Assembly (NCBI RefSeq): GCF_040954835.1
Contig: NC_090723.1
Coordinates: forward strand, 3,854,001 to 3,918,000
Direction of reading: 5' to 3'
Source: Lepisosteus oculatus
Lineage: Eukaryota; Chordata; Actinopteri; Semionotiformes; Lepisosteidae
Length of the DNA stretch: 64,000 nucleotides
The position numbers were made by a program, and so were the translations under genes. Shown here piece after piece: positions 12,765-24,476 of the stretch. The notes below the pieces were generated by a model. The model was not told where the DNA came from. It did not search any database and was given only the letters and a program-made list of their open reading frames with translations. How positions within the stretch are numbered: position 1 is the first letter of the stretch; each line of letters starts with the position of its first letter.

Positions 12765-15700
12765 GTACTACTATGGATTCACAGCTATGTATCAATGGGT
12801 TGAACAAAAGAAGTGATACCCACCTTTCAGGTGGAAATGTTTTCTCTCAAGGTGCTGTTACTAAGACATTAGGTTATTGGACGGCCCTTTTTTACAGTCA
12901 GCACTAATTACTCTGTACGTGTCCTTACGGAGTTCTTAATGCTGTGCGTTCAGATTGTTTATTTTAGTACTGTATATATTGCTTTTACAAGCTAAGAAAT
13001 CCTATTTAATAGCAGCTTTGTGCTGTTGGTTGTTGAACTACAGAAAATATATCAATCTTCTTCCAGATCCAAAGGGGAGGAGTCAAAGACCATATCATTG
13101 CCTTCAATACCCAATCCCTTCCCAGAACTCTGTAGTCCCTCCAACTCCCCAATCCTGATTGGCACACCACTGGGAAAGGGCACGCCTCCTTCGGGCAACA
13201 CACATGTAAGTGAGATTGATTGCGGTGAGCGGGTCTCTTTTCTGATGTCAAAACGAGTTGATGACAAATACCCATCTTCTGCTGTGGTCAAGCAGCCAGT
13301 TCCCCACCACAGATTAGGAATCACGTTTGTGAGATTGAAGGAGTTTTCACACCGAATAGGAATGCACGCCAAGATGTCAGTCAAGAGCTAATTGATCTTA
13401 CATTTTGCTTCTTTCAAGAACCAACTGGATTGGCTTCAGAAACATGGCTGGGGTAGCTCACTCCATACTCCTGCAGCCCTTTGAGCGAAGCACCTCCTTT
13501 TCTCACTTTTAAGTGCTCTTTCATGCAGTTTCTATAGCGGCGCTCTCCCTCAACAAGCATTGTTCGGAACAAGCCGGAACGTGGGATTTTTTAAAAAAAA
13601 GATGGGGAGAAACCCAGACGTACGTGATGGTGTTCGTCACGGGCTGCCGGCCGTGTTTTCAGCGGTGCGTTTCCCAGCATGCCCTGGTCTTGGCAGCGCC
13701 TTGGTTGTTGACACAGTTGTGGAGGTGCAGACGGCGGTGTGGCGCTCTGGTATGCGATGGCGTGTCGTGTGCGCCGTCGCTTGGAATGCCTTCTCCTGGG
13801 GCCATTGTCACTCCAGAGACAGGCGCTTTGTGCTCCACTGTAATTAAGTGCTCCTCTTGACGAGCTGTCAGTGGCACTGTTGTGTGCGCGCCAGCAGCCA
13901 GCCTCCTGCCCCAGGCTGTTTCAGCTTCTTCCAGGCTGCACGGCACTCCACTCGGCTAGAGCAGATCCACTGCACACCTGCAACTGCAACATGACACACG
14001 CGCTCTCATCCATGTTCAGAAACAATGGCTGCGTGTTGGATCTGCGTTCGTCTTTAGTTTACCCCTTTTCAAGAACTATTAAACCAAAGTTTTGGGTGTC
14101 CTTTGGGGGGGACCTGTCTGGCTACAACTTTATACTCGCCTGCACAGAATGACGTTTGAGTGTGTGCCGGGTTCTTTCGGATCTCCGACTGTGCTAATAA
14201 ACCTTGCATCGGTGCTCTATAAAGGAGAAGCAAATGAGCTCGGATCTGCGCGTGCGCTGCTGCAGTCTGAACTGTGCACAAGTTTTTTGCAGAGCAGTGT
14301 AGTACGTTCACACCTCAGGAGCGATGAACGTTTATGGTTCTCTTGAAGTGCGGTAATATTAAAAGATGGATATTCTAGCGGTAAAGCACATAGGAAGGGT
14401 GCTTTTGAAAATAGACTGGTATATTTCCTGATTTTTATGTTCCAGGGCAGAATTTTCTCCTAATAAAAACATCATTAGGTGATTTAAAACAGGCTGCGTT
14501 TTGAAAGTGACCCTGTAGGTTTCGTTAATGAAGGCTCATTTCACCTGAGCATTGTAATAGCACTTCACCCACTGGGATTGAGACGCTGGAAAAAAAAACA
14601 TTCCCCGATGTGGAGTAATTCTCTGCAGTTGGTAATATAAATGTGATTGCCCCCATTTCTTATACATCTTTGAAGCACTAAGAGTTTTAAAGGACCCTGC
14701 TGTCATGGGAGTCATTTGCTGTGCCAACCACCAATTTAGACAAAACATGTCTGAAAACAGAGCAGTATAGAGAGGAAGTCAAGTAGTGTTCACAGTGTAG
14801 TAAGGCCTAGCGAAGACCAGGCCTTCTCCATGCTTTTTCTTAACATTGCTTTTAGTGGGCAGTTCTTCTGGCATTATTTCAGAAAATCCCAATGGGATCA
14901 CAATAGGAAGTGATCCAATTGAGCCATGAAGCTGAAATATTAAGACTACAACCCGAGCAAAAATCTCCATTCCCTTGTGCAGTTCGGACTAGTGGACAGC
15001 CTGCTAGCCCTTGGTGTGGGGAGGGCATACTCATGGCTGCAGATGGTTTTGTACTCCAAAGGTCTAACACCCTTACACTGGGGCAGTGGGAGAATCTGCC
15101 ATACAGTATGTCTCCTGAGGCTCCTGCTTTAATGAAATCACATGCTGAACCTGCGTCTCTTTCAGCTGCACGTATACTGAACAATTACCTGGTTCAGGTA
15201 CCTGCCGACTCCTCCCTGTGTCCACAGAAACTACCTTCAAAACCACAAACCTCCATCTGGGGGTGGGAAGCAGAGTTAGAAGGCAAGAGATTAAGAAGAG
15301 TTGCAATAAATTTTTCCGTTTGTTAGCTGACTCTTTGTTGGCACGGGTTACTCTTGTTTGTGCCTTCGCTGTGCCTGTGGTATTTTTTGCGTCTGTAAGG
15401 GCTATTGTGATCCAATTACTTTAAACCCCGTTTGAATAGCATTGAGGATATCGCTCTGCATGTGCGCGTCTCTGCATGCCTTTGTTTTGCTGGCATTGGC
15501 CTGTGCTCGGTTTCTTAGGTTTCTCTTTACTGGCGGAGATTTTGCACGTCTGACCAGGTGCTGCGAGGGCGCAGGCGTACCTGACCAGCTCGCTGTCTGT
15601 GCGTCCCTCTAGGTGGTGAAGGTGTTCGGCGAGGACGGGAGGAGCCGGTCTCTCTGGGTTCCCGCGGCGACCACGGCTCGGGACGTCTGCAGCCTGCTTG

Positions 15701-18700
15701 TCCAGAGGGCTCACTGCACTGACCAGGAGAGCTGGGCCCTCATAGAGCTGCACCCTTCCCTGGGGCTGGGTGAGACAGCGCCACAGCACCGTCGGCAGGG
15801 GAGGGGAGGGGAGAGGCAGGGTATGGAGTTCAGATCTGCGACGTTGGCATGATAGTGCTTTCAGGAGAACAAGAAACATTGGGGCTGTAGATGAAGTAGG
15901 GCAGAGGATAGCACAGAAGGCGTGCGTACAGGGGGCCAGTCGTAAAATGTCCGAGATGGGAGGGAAGGGAATAGGAAAAGTGAAAGGAGGGAAGGGCTGT
16001 CCTCCGGGGAGGTGTGTGGTCGTGTGAGCTCATTCTGCCCCCCACAGTGTACTGATGGCTGTCCCAATCCTTCCACAGAGCGCTGTCTGGAGGACCATGA
16101 AACAGTGGTGGAAGTGCAGGCCACCTGGCCTCTGGAGGGCGATAGCAAGCTGCTCTTCCGGAAGAACTACGCCAAGTATGAGTTCTTCAAGAAGCCCATG
16201 GTACGGCAGCCTCCCTATCGGAGCTTGTGCTTGTTTTTCCTCTTGCATAAACGTCTAATTCCGGTATTAGTGAAATTGTCCGTGTGCAATTGATAGTTAC
16301 CATTGTTTTCAGGATTTCAGAATTTAAGGGTTTAAAGATGCATAAAAAGTCCTGCCGGAGACTGAACCTCTAGCATGAGGACTGGCCGTCGGTGGTATAA
16401 ACTGTGATGCTGCCCTGTCCTGCAACCCTTTTTCATGCGTTTATGATGGTTTTCTTGTGTGTCCCTTGTTCTCCAGCTCTTCTTCCCAGAGAACATGATT
16501 TCTGACTGCACAGATGTGAACAAGGGCATGACCTCGTCAGAGCTCATCCAGGTGAGAGCTCTGGGTGTGGGGTGGAGTCAGGGGGATACGGGAGAGGGAG
16601 GATGAAGGGGGAGGGGTGATACCGGACATTAATCTGCAGTCACGTGCATCTCCAACTCTTCTTGCAGAACCTGCTGAACTCGGGTAGCTGTCCAGAGATC
16701 CAGGGTCCTCTGCAGGTCAGGGAGCCCGGGCGCAAGGCCTGGAAGAGAGTCTACTTCTTCCTGCGGAAGTCTGGCCTCTACTGTTCCACAAAGGGTTCCT
16801 CCAAGGTCAGGCACCAGGCAGGACATCCTCAGGGGTCCTCAGGTGTACAGAACTGCACCTTCAGAAAGGCAAACGTTGCAGAACCTGTCTTCAGGGATGT
16901 GTAGCAAGTTCTGCACTAAGCTCAATGATCTTCAGCTAGAAGCTGCAGCAACGTTGCCTTTCATTAGGTACAAGACGGAATTTGATTAACTTACAGCAAA
17001 CGTGAAATTCATTTTGTCTGCCTGCATGGTAGCTTATACTATTTCAGCAGGTGAAGCACAAAGAAAGCCAGTGACTTACAGTGTTTCTCAGGTAGGTAAC
17101 GGATATAAACAAGTGTGAGTAGGTGGCTGTGTCAGCGTGTGTAGGCTGCAAAGGAATATATAAATGTTTATTCCATGCTGAAACGAAAAGACAACTTTTG
17201 GCTTTGGAACGTTCTTAAGATTCAGACACCTGAAGTAGGATCTACAGCCAAAATGTTGTCTCTATCATTTCAGCACAGAATAAACCTTTACCTGTTCCTG
17301 TAAGATATAAAGCCTAGTTTGCACACTCGTGTCTGCCTGTGAGACTCTCTATTCTACCATCCCTGTAAGTTTCTCCTTCTGGTGTGCTCAGTTGAACTCG
17401 GGTGGAAGATTGTGTTGTTTGGTATAAAATGCAGTGGTCTGTAATGGCTGAAGCCAGGGAGTGCCTGACTGGGAGATGTTCTTCAAACCCTTGTCTGTCA
17501 GGAGCCGCGGCACCTGCAGTACGTGGCTGATCTTGAAGAGCTCAACATCTATGGTGTCACTCACGGCCGGAAGCTGTACAGCGCCCCCACCGACTTCACT
17601 TTCTGCGTTAAGGTACAGTGGCCTGGGTCTGGTCCCCCTGGGGGGCTTCCCTCTAGGTGCTGTAGAGCACTGAAAAGCACTTTGCTCAAGTAGCAGCTGG
17701 ACCGCGTGAAACTCCTGAAGGGCAGGAGTCATTGAAACGCAGTTCCACCACGGAGTGAATTTGGCCCCAGGAGTTGATTTAAGCCTTTCCAGCTTGGGCT
17801 TTTCATGCTCAAGGAGGAGTATATCTTAGAAACAAATTCAGTATCTCGTCTAAGCAGTCAAGGCTGTTTTTTTCCAAGCTGACTTCTCTCAAAGTGGTGG
17901 GCAGAGCCATTTATTGAATTACTTAGTGAGTCTGTTCTGTCGCCTTCGTACGAATCTGAAATGTATCCACGATTTGTATATTGATGCACAAGTTTTGTTT
18001 ATTACGGATTATTTTAAAACGGCAGACTGGGTGAAGGGAGAAATTCCTACACTAATTGAATTAAAGGGAAACCTTTTAAGTAGACTGGTTCGCACGAGAG
18101 GCTAGAACACCACTTGAAAATGTCATGTGAAGAACAGTTCCTCCTACATCGGCGTTCCTGCCTAATTGCACACTGCGTAATTATTACACATAACTGCTCA
18201 CACACTTGGCTCTTGAGAAACTGAAGATTTATACTCCAAGTACAGGTGGTTGTAATAATAAGCTTGTCTTCCTTTTAGGCTAAACTGGGGGCCATCAGAA
18301 TTAAAGCAAAGCAATATTAATATTAAATAACAACAGGAGAAATATGCATGCCACAAAAATCCAAAACAAAGATCTTTTAAAAAAAAAAAGAAATTCTGAT
18401 CCAAATGTACTCGTGTAAGGTCACTGTAAGGGTCTCGGATCATGTCGGCTGGTTTCCACCGTGCAAGCTTTGAGGAGCAACGTGCACACTCGCAAGATTT
18501 GATCACAGTCAGTGTGGGAGTTGTTCATACTTTTAAGAAAATGATCAAACCTGAGTGTTCATGGGGAGACCAGTTTGATTCAGGAGTTGCAAGAACAATC
18601 TAAAAGTGCTTAGTGATTTGTTTTGTATGAAAGTAACCTTTTATATGCCACAGTTTTCTTAGTCTGTTAAACATATTTAATTGCCTTTTTTTATTCTAGT

Positions 18701-21700
18701 GTTAAAGACCGCGCATGATCCCAAATTCCTGTTGTGTGCATTTGCGGGGCTGCTTTCGATGTAGCTGGATCCCATGAGCGCGGGGGGTTCTAGCCCTGCT
18801 ACAGGGGCTCTCGCACTGGCAGGATCAATAATAGGATTGATTTGAAGTCTTTAGCTGTTCTTCCTTCCTGAACTCTTTTGGAGGCTCCCTAACCGTCTTG
18901 TCGCTTAAGGTTTCTGGGTAGGAGAACGATTCCAATCAAGCTTCTTATTCGAGTCCCAGACTGGGTTAAGTGTAGAGCTTGGTTGGAACAGAAAGCAGTG
19001 GACATGGGAGGGCCCCCCAGGACGGGGATGGGAGCCCCCTTGTCTCAGTGTCCTGCTTGGGGGGGACCGTGCTGACATGCCCGCTGTCCTCTGCCCTGGC
19101 AGCCCTGCCGGAACCGCGCCCGCTCTCGGGATATGAAGCTGCTGTGTGCAGAGAGTGAGCAGATGCGCACCTGCTGGACCACCGCCTTCAGGCTGTTTAA
19201 GGTGAGCGTTGTGCACGTGGCCTGCTCACGCCGGGGGGCTGCCAGTGTCCACCGGCCTATTCGGGGGCCATACAACAGCGGGGAGTTACTGTGAGTTTTG
19301 CTCAGACCTCTGTCTGTGCAGTGACTTCAGTTGCACTTAAAATGGGAGCAGGAATAGGGGGTGAATGTTCCCATGGCTAAGGTAGGCATGCTTCAGAGTG
19401 TGAACCCAAGGTCTGGCTTAGTTGTCAGCAAGGATATGGGACTTCACAGCATGCAATGTTGCGATCTATCAATCCACAGTCCTACTTGCACCTTCTCCAT
19501 CTTTTGTCTTGAGTGTTAATGTGCCGGGTCTTTTTCACCCGATGCCAATCTAGAGTGTGTGTTTTGCAGTACGGCAAGCAGCTCCACTGTAACTACCAGC
19601 GGTCTCTGTCCACGTGCAACCAGGAGAACACTCTGCGTCAGAGTGCCAAGGTGAGACCTGCCGGGCCGGCCCCCCTGAGCTCCACAGCAGCAGCAAAATC
19701 TGCTCTGCAGCTTTATGCCAATGGAACCTGCCATCGTCAACACGGTTGGGTATTAATGGACAAAAGGCATACCGTATATGCATATCTACCCACTGGCTGA
19801 GGGATTGGGAATCCTCATTGGATAACACGTTGGGCTTTTGCCAATATCCAACAAGATGGGAGTAACCATCTGACTTGGAGTTCCTGGTATTTTGTCAATT
19901 TAACCTTTATTTCTACATAAGCAATCTTAAATTTGACATAAACGTTGAATAATGTCTTTTGCGCTGTGTGAGAAATAAAAGCAGTACAAGCTGCCGACCA
20001 CAATTCAAATGCCTTAAGGCTAGAATGTGGTACGGAGGAGTTCTGTATTAATGTACTGTAGGTGCACACACAGTCGCATAAAATATCAATGGTAAGATCT
20101 AAACTAAAACTCTATACAGTATGTTCATACTACTGGGCATAACTGTTTAACCTTTTTCAGCAAACAAAGGAAGTTTCCTGTATCCAGATACTAATACAAT
20201 ATTAATGAAATGTTGCTTTTGCATTTTATTTGCATGTGATTTAAGCTTTTTTTCCCCTTTGACTTCACACACCCACACTATCCTCACCGTAGACAGGCCC
20301 TCCACTTCATTCATTCTCCGATATTCATGCTTGCTAGGTGCATGTATTTACCTCTACCGACCCCCCAGCATGGCCTGCTCACTACGTGTCTGGGAGTATT
20401 TTAAAACACTTGCTTCTTCTATCGCATAGCCATATTGTGCATGTACCAACAGCACAGACAGGTGCCCTGGGTCACTGGTGGGACTGGATTTATTGACGAT
20501 CTGCATAAAGCAGGGATCTGAGTCGCTTCTCAAAACTCAAGAGGCTTGCAAGTGTAAGAAAAAAAAACAAGCTGCGGACATCCACTGCTGGTGTTTTCTC
20601 CCTACATGACAAGGTGCAATTACACTGTTCGGTTGTAGTGGCCTTCCTGCTCCACGCTTCACTGTTTTTTTCTCCGTCCCCAGCGGTGTGTGTCGGAGGC
20701 CTCTCTGGTTGCCATGGATTTCTCGGGGAAGGCGGGGGGGCGCGTCATCGAGAATCCCAGGGAAGCGCAGAGCGCCGAGCAGGAGGAGGGACAGGCCTGG
20801 AGGGTGAGGAGGGGGATGAGGAAAGGGAGGGGGAGGGTGGAGGTGGAGAGCTGGAGATGGAGCACAAGTGTCCCGCTAAGTGTGCTCTGTCTCCCCAGCC
20901 TGTAAAAGCAGCAGTAAGGAGAGAGAAGGATACAGTGGAAATTAGGGGGCTAGCCCATCGCATGCATGTCCTATATACTGCTCTTATACTGCATACAGAC
21001 TAGAGGTCAGGGCACTAATCTGGATTTTTTCTTCTTCAGAAGAAGACTGCTCTTCGCTGCAGCCTTCCCAACTCCTGCTCGAGCTCCAGAAACACCCGTG
21101 AGTCTCTCCTCTCGCCCGGCTGGCCCTGCTGACTAACCACTGACACCCCCGCACAGCTTGCCTTCTAGTTCTTGTATGCTTATTGAAATACCTGAATTAA
21201 GTGCCAATGCAAAACCCAGAGCTGTAAATAGAGCACAGAAAAGATTTTGCTTCCAGTGGGGAAAAAAAAAAATCAGGGAAGAGATTTTAGTCACAGTGAT
21301 ACTTTTATTTTCCTGATCTTAAAACTGGTGTGCTGTATGAGTAGCCCTTAATTTTCTCTCCTCACAGTGATTCACCAGGCTCAGCCCTGGTTCCATGGCA
21401 GGGTGTCGCGGAGAGAGGCTCAGAAGCTGATCGAGGAGCAGGGCCTGGTGGATGGGTGAGTGTGTACTACGTCTTGCTGCTCTTCTGCTCTGCCTCTCTC
21501 TCTGTCCTGTGTGTACTGACCCCTTGCCGTTTCCTCTCGGGCGGCATCGCAGGCAGCCCTACCTTTTTAGAATTTTGATCAGGTCTTCATTTAAAAAAAA
21601 AAACAACAATCCTGCTCCGTGTGACCCAGTCTTCCCACCCGCTCTTCCGAGACTCTGCTTCTCTCCCTCTGTACCCTGTGAATTACTCACCTTTTCTCGC

Positions 21701-22204
21701 ATTCTGTCCGTTCGTAGGATGTTTCTGATCAGGGATAGCCAACAGCATGCCGGCTGTTTTGTCCTGTCGTTGTGCTACAAGCTGAAGACCAAGCACTACC
21801 TTATCATCCCTGTGAGTCTCTCTCATTGTCCCTGCTGCCTATTGGTATCCTTGTTGGTGTCTAATTGCCCCAGCTGTTTGCTTCAGTGTCCCCACTGTCT
21901 CACTGTTGTCTGTGTGCCTTACTTCTATTTAAATCTCTGTTTCCCTCTGTGTTGGCTGTGACCTTCCTGTCTGGCTCCATTAGACTGCTGTGACCCGTTT
22001 GTCTGCCGTGTTCCGGCTGCCCAGGGCGTGGCCGTAACCGCCTGTCTTTCTGCTCAGTGTGAAGAGGAGGGCCGCAGGTACTACACAATGGACGATGGGG
22101 TGACGCTCTTCATCGACCTCCTGCAGCTGGTGGAGTTTCACCAGATCAACCGCGGCATCCTGCCCGTGTGCCTCAAACACCACTGCACCCGCGTGGCCCT
22201 CTGA
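12577..22204 (+). CDS. grb7: Growth factor receptor-bound protein 7, complete coding region in 14 exons
   Basis: GRB7 is a cytoplasmic adaptor that docks by its SH2 domain on phosphotyrosines of receptor kinases (ERBB family, EGFR) and FAK, and signals to migration and growth. Exons: 12577-12764, 13067-13205, 15613-15769, 16079-16200, 16477-16551, 16668-16805, 17502-17612, 19103-19201, 19570-19650, 20684-20803, 21040-21097, 21368-21455, 21718-21811, 22058-22204. All introns are GT-AG and phases match, giving 538 residues (human GRB7 about 532). Order: N-terminal region with KRSQPL and [15 protein letters not shown] (1-109), RA (about 110-202), PH (about 225-347), BPS (about 375-415), SH2 (437-530) with FLIRDS and Arg464. 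It ends in NRGILP and CTRVAL like mammalian GRB7, which separates it from GRB10 and GRB14. The start is the first in-frame ATG after the acceptor, in strong context. Introns run from 116 to 2407 bases. Confidence 0.96.
13067..13205 (+). CDS. grb7: grb7 coding exon 2 (conserved [15 protein letters not shown] motif)
   Basis: The acceptor is CTTCTTCCAG and the donor CAT/GTAAGT. It encodes [10 protein letters not shown] and then [15 protein letters not shown], the most conserved N-terminal signature of GRB7/10/14. The exon ends in phase 0 before the RA domain. Confidence 0.96.
13206..15612 (+). other. grb7 intron 2 (2.4 kb)
   Basis: It holds no recognised gene or clear repeat. A mildly GC-rich patch at 13620-13940 yields frames on both strands with no familiar domain. 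The end carries a polypyrimidine tract before CCCTCTAG. Confidence 0.7.
15613..15769 (+). CDS. grb7: grb7 coding exon 3 (Ras-associating domain, first part)
   Basis: It encodes [20 protein letters not shown], then [14 protein letters not shown] and [12 protein letters not shown], a ubiquitin-fold RA domain that in the family binds activated small GTPases. The basic positions expected in the first strand are present. The donor is CTGG/GTGAGA, phase 1. Confidence 0.95.
16079..16200 (+). CDS. grb7: grb7 coding exon 4 (RA domain, second part)
   Basis: The acceptor TTCCACAG joins phase 1 to give Glu, then [20 protein letters not shown] and the basic stretch [17 protein letters not shown]. It is nearly superimposable on mammalian ERGLEDHESVVEVQ. 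The donor ATG/GTACGG is phase 0. Confidence 0.96.
16477..16551 (+). CDS. grb7: grb7 coding exon 5 (RA-PH linker)
   Basis: Twenty-five residues start [20 protein letters not shown] and end SELIQ. The acceptor is TTCTCCAG and the donor CAG/GTGAGA. It corresponds to the mammalian LFPEKMVSSCLDA linker before the PH domain. Confidence 0.95.
16668..16805 (+). CDS. grb7: grb7 coding exon 6 (PH domain start)
   Basis: It encodes [17 protein letters not shown] and then [20 protein letters not shown]. These are the first strands of the PH domain, with the lysine and arginine residues that typically contact phosphoinositides. Acceptor CTTCTTGCAG, donor AAG/GTCAGG. Confidence 0.96.
17152..17300. mobile_element. 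Foldback (MITE-like) element in grb7 intron 6
   Basis: The left arm (about 17152-17205) with TTTATTCCATGCTGAAA and AAAAGACAACTTTTGGCT is mirrored by the right arm (about 17245-17300) with AGCCAAAATGTTGTCTC and TTTCAGCACAGAATAAACC. The arms are similar but clearly diverged. A second copy with the same arm sequence lies at 30624-30740, so this is a dispersed family and not a chance hairpin. Confidence 0.6.
17502..17612 (+). CDS. grb7: grb7 coding exon 7 (PH domain, middle)
   Basis: It encodes [19 protein letters not shown], then [18 protein letters not shown], matching mammalian [17 protein letters not shown] and GRKLYGMPTDFGFCVK. Acceptor CTGTCAG, donor AAG/GTACAG, phase 0 at both ends. Confidence 0.96.
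17613..19102 (+). other. grb7 intron 7 (1.5 kb)
   Basis: The first part is AT-rich and the last 350 bases are GC-richer. No gene, repeat family or RNA gene was recognised. Frames at 18905-19275 on the minus strand are shadows of the adjoining GC-rich exon region. Confidence 0.6.
19103..19201 (+). CDS. grb7: grb7 coding exon 8 (PH domain C-terminal helix)
   Basis: Thirty-three residues start [20 protein letters not shown] and end in [12 protein letters not shown]. The tryptophan of the C-terminal PH helix is present (mammalian RTCWLAAFRLFK). The first half is more diverged than the rest, with Arg in place of the mammalian Lys/Asn-rich loop. Acceptor CCTGGCAG, donor AAG/GTGAGC. Confidence 0.95.
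19570..19650 (+). CDS. grb7: grb7 coding exon 9 (PH-BPS linker)
   Basis: Twenty-seven residues start [20 protein letters not shown]. They match mammalian YGVQLYKNYQ at the start and lack the His/Pro stretch of mammalian GRB7. Acceptor TTTTGCAG, donor AAG/GTGAGA. Confidence 0.92.
19651..20683 (+). other. grb7 intron 9 (1.0 kb)
   Basis: AT-rich sequence without a recognised gene or repeat family. It ends in a long pyrimidine tract and CCCCAG. Confidence 0.6.
20684..20803 (+). CDS. grb7: grb7 coding exon 10 (BPS region)
   Basis: It encodes [20 protein letters not shown] and then [14 protein letters not shown]. The LVAMDFSG and RVIENPREA signatures define the BPS (between PH and SH2) segment, which in family members binds insulin and IGF1 receptor kinase domains. 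Acceptor GTCCCCAG, donor AGG/GTGAGG. The following purine-rich intron start gives long false frames. Confidence 0.96.
21040..21097 (+). CDS. grb7: grb7 coding exon 11 (BPS-SH2 linker)
   Basis: Nineteen codons plus one base encode [19 protein letters not shown]. The acceptor is CTTCTTCAG and the donor ACCC/GTGAGT. The linker is poorly conserved, so the call rests on the phase match with exons 10 and 12 and on the KKT and SLP matches to mammals. Confidence 0.9.
21368..21455 (+). CDS. grb7: grb7 coding exon 12 (SH2 domain start)
   Basis: It encodes [20 protein letters not shown] and then [17 protein letters not shown] is the SH2 opening with the conserved alpha-A arginine. Acceptor CCTCACAG, donor ATGG/GTGAGT, phase 2. 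Confidence 0.96.
21718..21811 (+). CDS. grb7: grb7 coding exon 13 (SH2 phosphotyrosine pocket)
   Basis: It encodes [20 protein letters not shown] and then [17 protein letters not shown] carries the invariant beta-B arginine (Arg464 in this model) that binds phosphotyrosine. Acceptor TTCGTAG, donor CCT/GTGAGT. Confidence 0.96.
22058..22204 (+). CDS. grb7: grb7 coding exon 14 (SH2 C-terminal half and stop)
   Basis: It encodes [20 protein letters not shown], then [19 protein letters not shown] and KHHCTRVAL before TGA at 22202. The [10 protein letters not shown] segment and the CTRVAL terminus match mammalian GRB7 almost exactly. Acceptor CTGCTCAG. Confidence 0.97.
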   Translation, partial: CEEEGRRYYTMDDGVTLFIDLLQLVEFHQINRGILPVCLKHHCTRVAL

Positions 22205-23289
22205 CCCCCCCCACCCCACCCTCCCCCGCGCCAGCACTGCCACAGCCCAGCGCACTGCAGGTACCGCGGCACTGTGGGCAGGGGCTGGGGAGGGCGGCTC
22301 TCAGCAGCAGCTGTGACACCTTGCATGGACAGCTGTATTAATGTGGCGTGGGAACGGCTGGAGCTGGAGCTGGAGAGATCGATCATGAGCCAGGTCACCT
22401 AGGGTCTTGCATCTCTCGCCTATTCTGTAGTTACTGTCCTTGGTTGTGCTGTACAGACAAAGCGACCGATAGCTGTGCTACATGGATGCATGACGGAGCT
22501 CCCTTATACTGCTGTTCGAACACGTACAGCTGCCAGAGCCTGTGCTCCCCCTACTCGTTGAATGCCGGAGATCGTGCAGAGTCCTCTGGGGAGAGAGCTC
22601 GCACCTTGGTCGAGATGGACTCTAGTGATCTCTGGGACATCCCTGTTTTTAGTGTACAGACTTTTTTTTTTATATACTGCAGCTGACCTGTACATGGACA
22701 TGCAAGACACTCCTTCCTGCAGTGTCAGCTGTGATCTGTTTGTTCTGAATCAGGCTGTCAAATCGGGATCGAGTGGCTTTGGATCTCAAGCGCCAGAGGC
22801 GCAGCGGTCCTTGTGAGGGGCGGGCTGGACTGGGAGGAGGTAGTTTTACTGGCTACCGAATGAGAGAGATCAGAACCCTGGGTCAGTTTTGATGCGGTAT
22901 GCCATTACACATGATCTTATTTCAGTTATAGAAAATGGGCAAGACTTGGAAAAAGAATCCCAAATTTTCAAGCATGGAGTCATTCCCGAGCAGCTCTGGA
23001 GAGCCCGTAATCCAGAATCTGAGCTTTCGAATGGGGATGCTGGTTGCATTAATTCCTTTCCTGTGGTTCACCCCCATATATCTCCCAGACACATTAACTG
23101 CAATCAAGAAGCCACATTGGCCTCAATTAAAATTCAATTAGGGCTCAAATTTAACTCCCTGTGTTGGAGTATGAATTTAATTGAGGGCAATTCAGCTGAG
23201 CGGGCATCGAGATCTCGGATAATGAGGCAGGGCTGTGAGCAAGACGTGTCCTCCGAAAGCCATGCGTTACATCAGCCGCTGAGCCTTCA

Positions 23290-23415
23290 TTGCTCACACA
23301 GTGCCATCGCCTCATCCAGGTGGGGGCTACGCACTGGTGGAGGGGGGGGGTCCCCATTACCTGTAAAGCGCTTTGAGTGGAGTGTCCTGAAAATGTCAGG
23401 AGTTCATCATCTTTA
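23290..23415 (+). mobile_element. Truncated 5S-type SINE, tail portion
   Basis: The stretch around CATCCAGGTGGGGGCTACGC and CCCCATTACCTGTAAAGCGC, with TTTGAGTGGAGTGTCC, matches the last 100-120 bases of the fuller copy at 27303-27880 in opposite orientation. The final tail is decayed. Only the 3' end survives. Confidence 0.75.
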
Positions 23416-24476
23416 GGATGGCCAGCTGGTTTACAACTGGGCTCTGTGGCAGCAGCAGCAGCCCCTGTATTTGCACAGGAGGTGACATGCCCAGTGGACA
23501 TGCCCAGTGGTCGGGGCCCCTCATCAGTTTGAGGTGCTGCAGATGCCGAATCGGAGGAGTGCCTGGCAAGCGTGCCGGTTTCTCCCGGAGCTGAGGGATC
23601 CTGGCCGTATATACCACCTGCTCTTGCTCGGCGGTGCTGTGCCACTGCTTGTGCCATCCCTGTCGCAGCAGGTGGGCAGAGCGACTCGGAAGCTCCATCC
23701 GGCGATGCAGAGCTGCACTGCAAGGATGCCGAGCCAGTCGGAAATGCCTCGGCTGTAAATATCTATATATTTTTTTAACTCCTGCGGCAAGGTGCGACGC
23801 CAGTGTTTTGAAAGGAAAAGGTGCAATCCCATCGGAAGTGCCCCCTTGCTGTGCAGAGCTCCTGCCACACCGCCTGAACAAAGTGTTTCAATTTGGAGGC
23901 TGTCTTTCGCAGCTGGGGCTTCAGCATCTGAACTATTCCATCCGTGAGTCCATACAGTTTCCTACAGTCTGCGTCTCGTGATCTAAAGCCCTCATTCCAA
24001 GCCAGAAGGCTACAGACTGGTATTTATGGGTGTCTTGGGCCTACAGAGAGTTTTATCTTGGGAGCAAAGTGTCTCATACTATTTTTTTTTCCGTTCCAGC
24101 TGGGGGAGATTTCTCACACCCCCCCGCGTCTGCTGTGCGCAAGCTTTTGAAAATCCTCGGCTTTCATCTCCGTCTTGTAAGAAAAGCTACAGCAAGCCCA
24201 CTGGGTGATTTTTCACAACCCGTTGCTCCAAAGGTTAAATTTTGCCCTGAGTTTGGTAAAGCAGTTTCAAGAGGAAGAAGGTGCAGATCTGAGTGACGGG
24301 GGGAAGAGAAACGGATGGGCTTCTGATTTGATCTGGTTTGAAATTTCCCCCAAGAAGGTGGAGCAAACTTTCAAGTGACGTTAAAATGCTGTCCCAGTGC
24401 GCTGTAGAAGATATTTCATTCAGTACTCATGTTGGGGGGGGGGGAGTTTTTTTTTAAAGAAATGAATGCAAAATTT

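Noticed and set aside
23151..23881. Minus-strand frames of 190, 161 and 114 codons downstream of grb7
   Set aside because: Three frames are open over the same DNA, they cross a SINE fragment and no domain is recognised.
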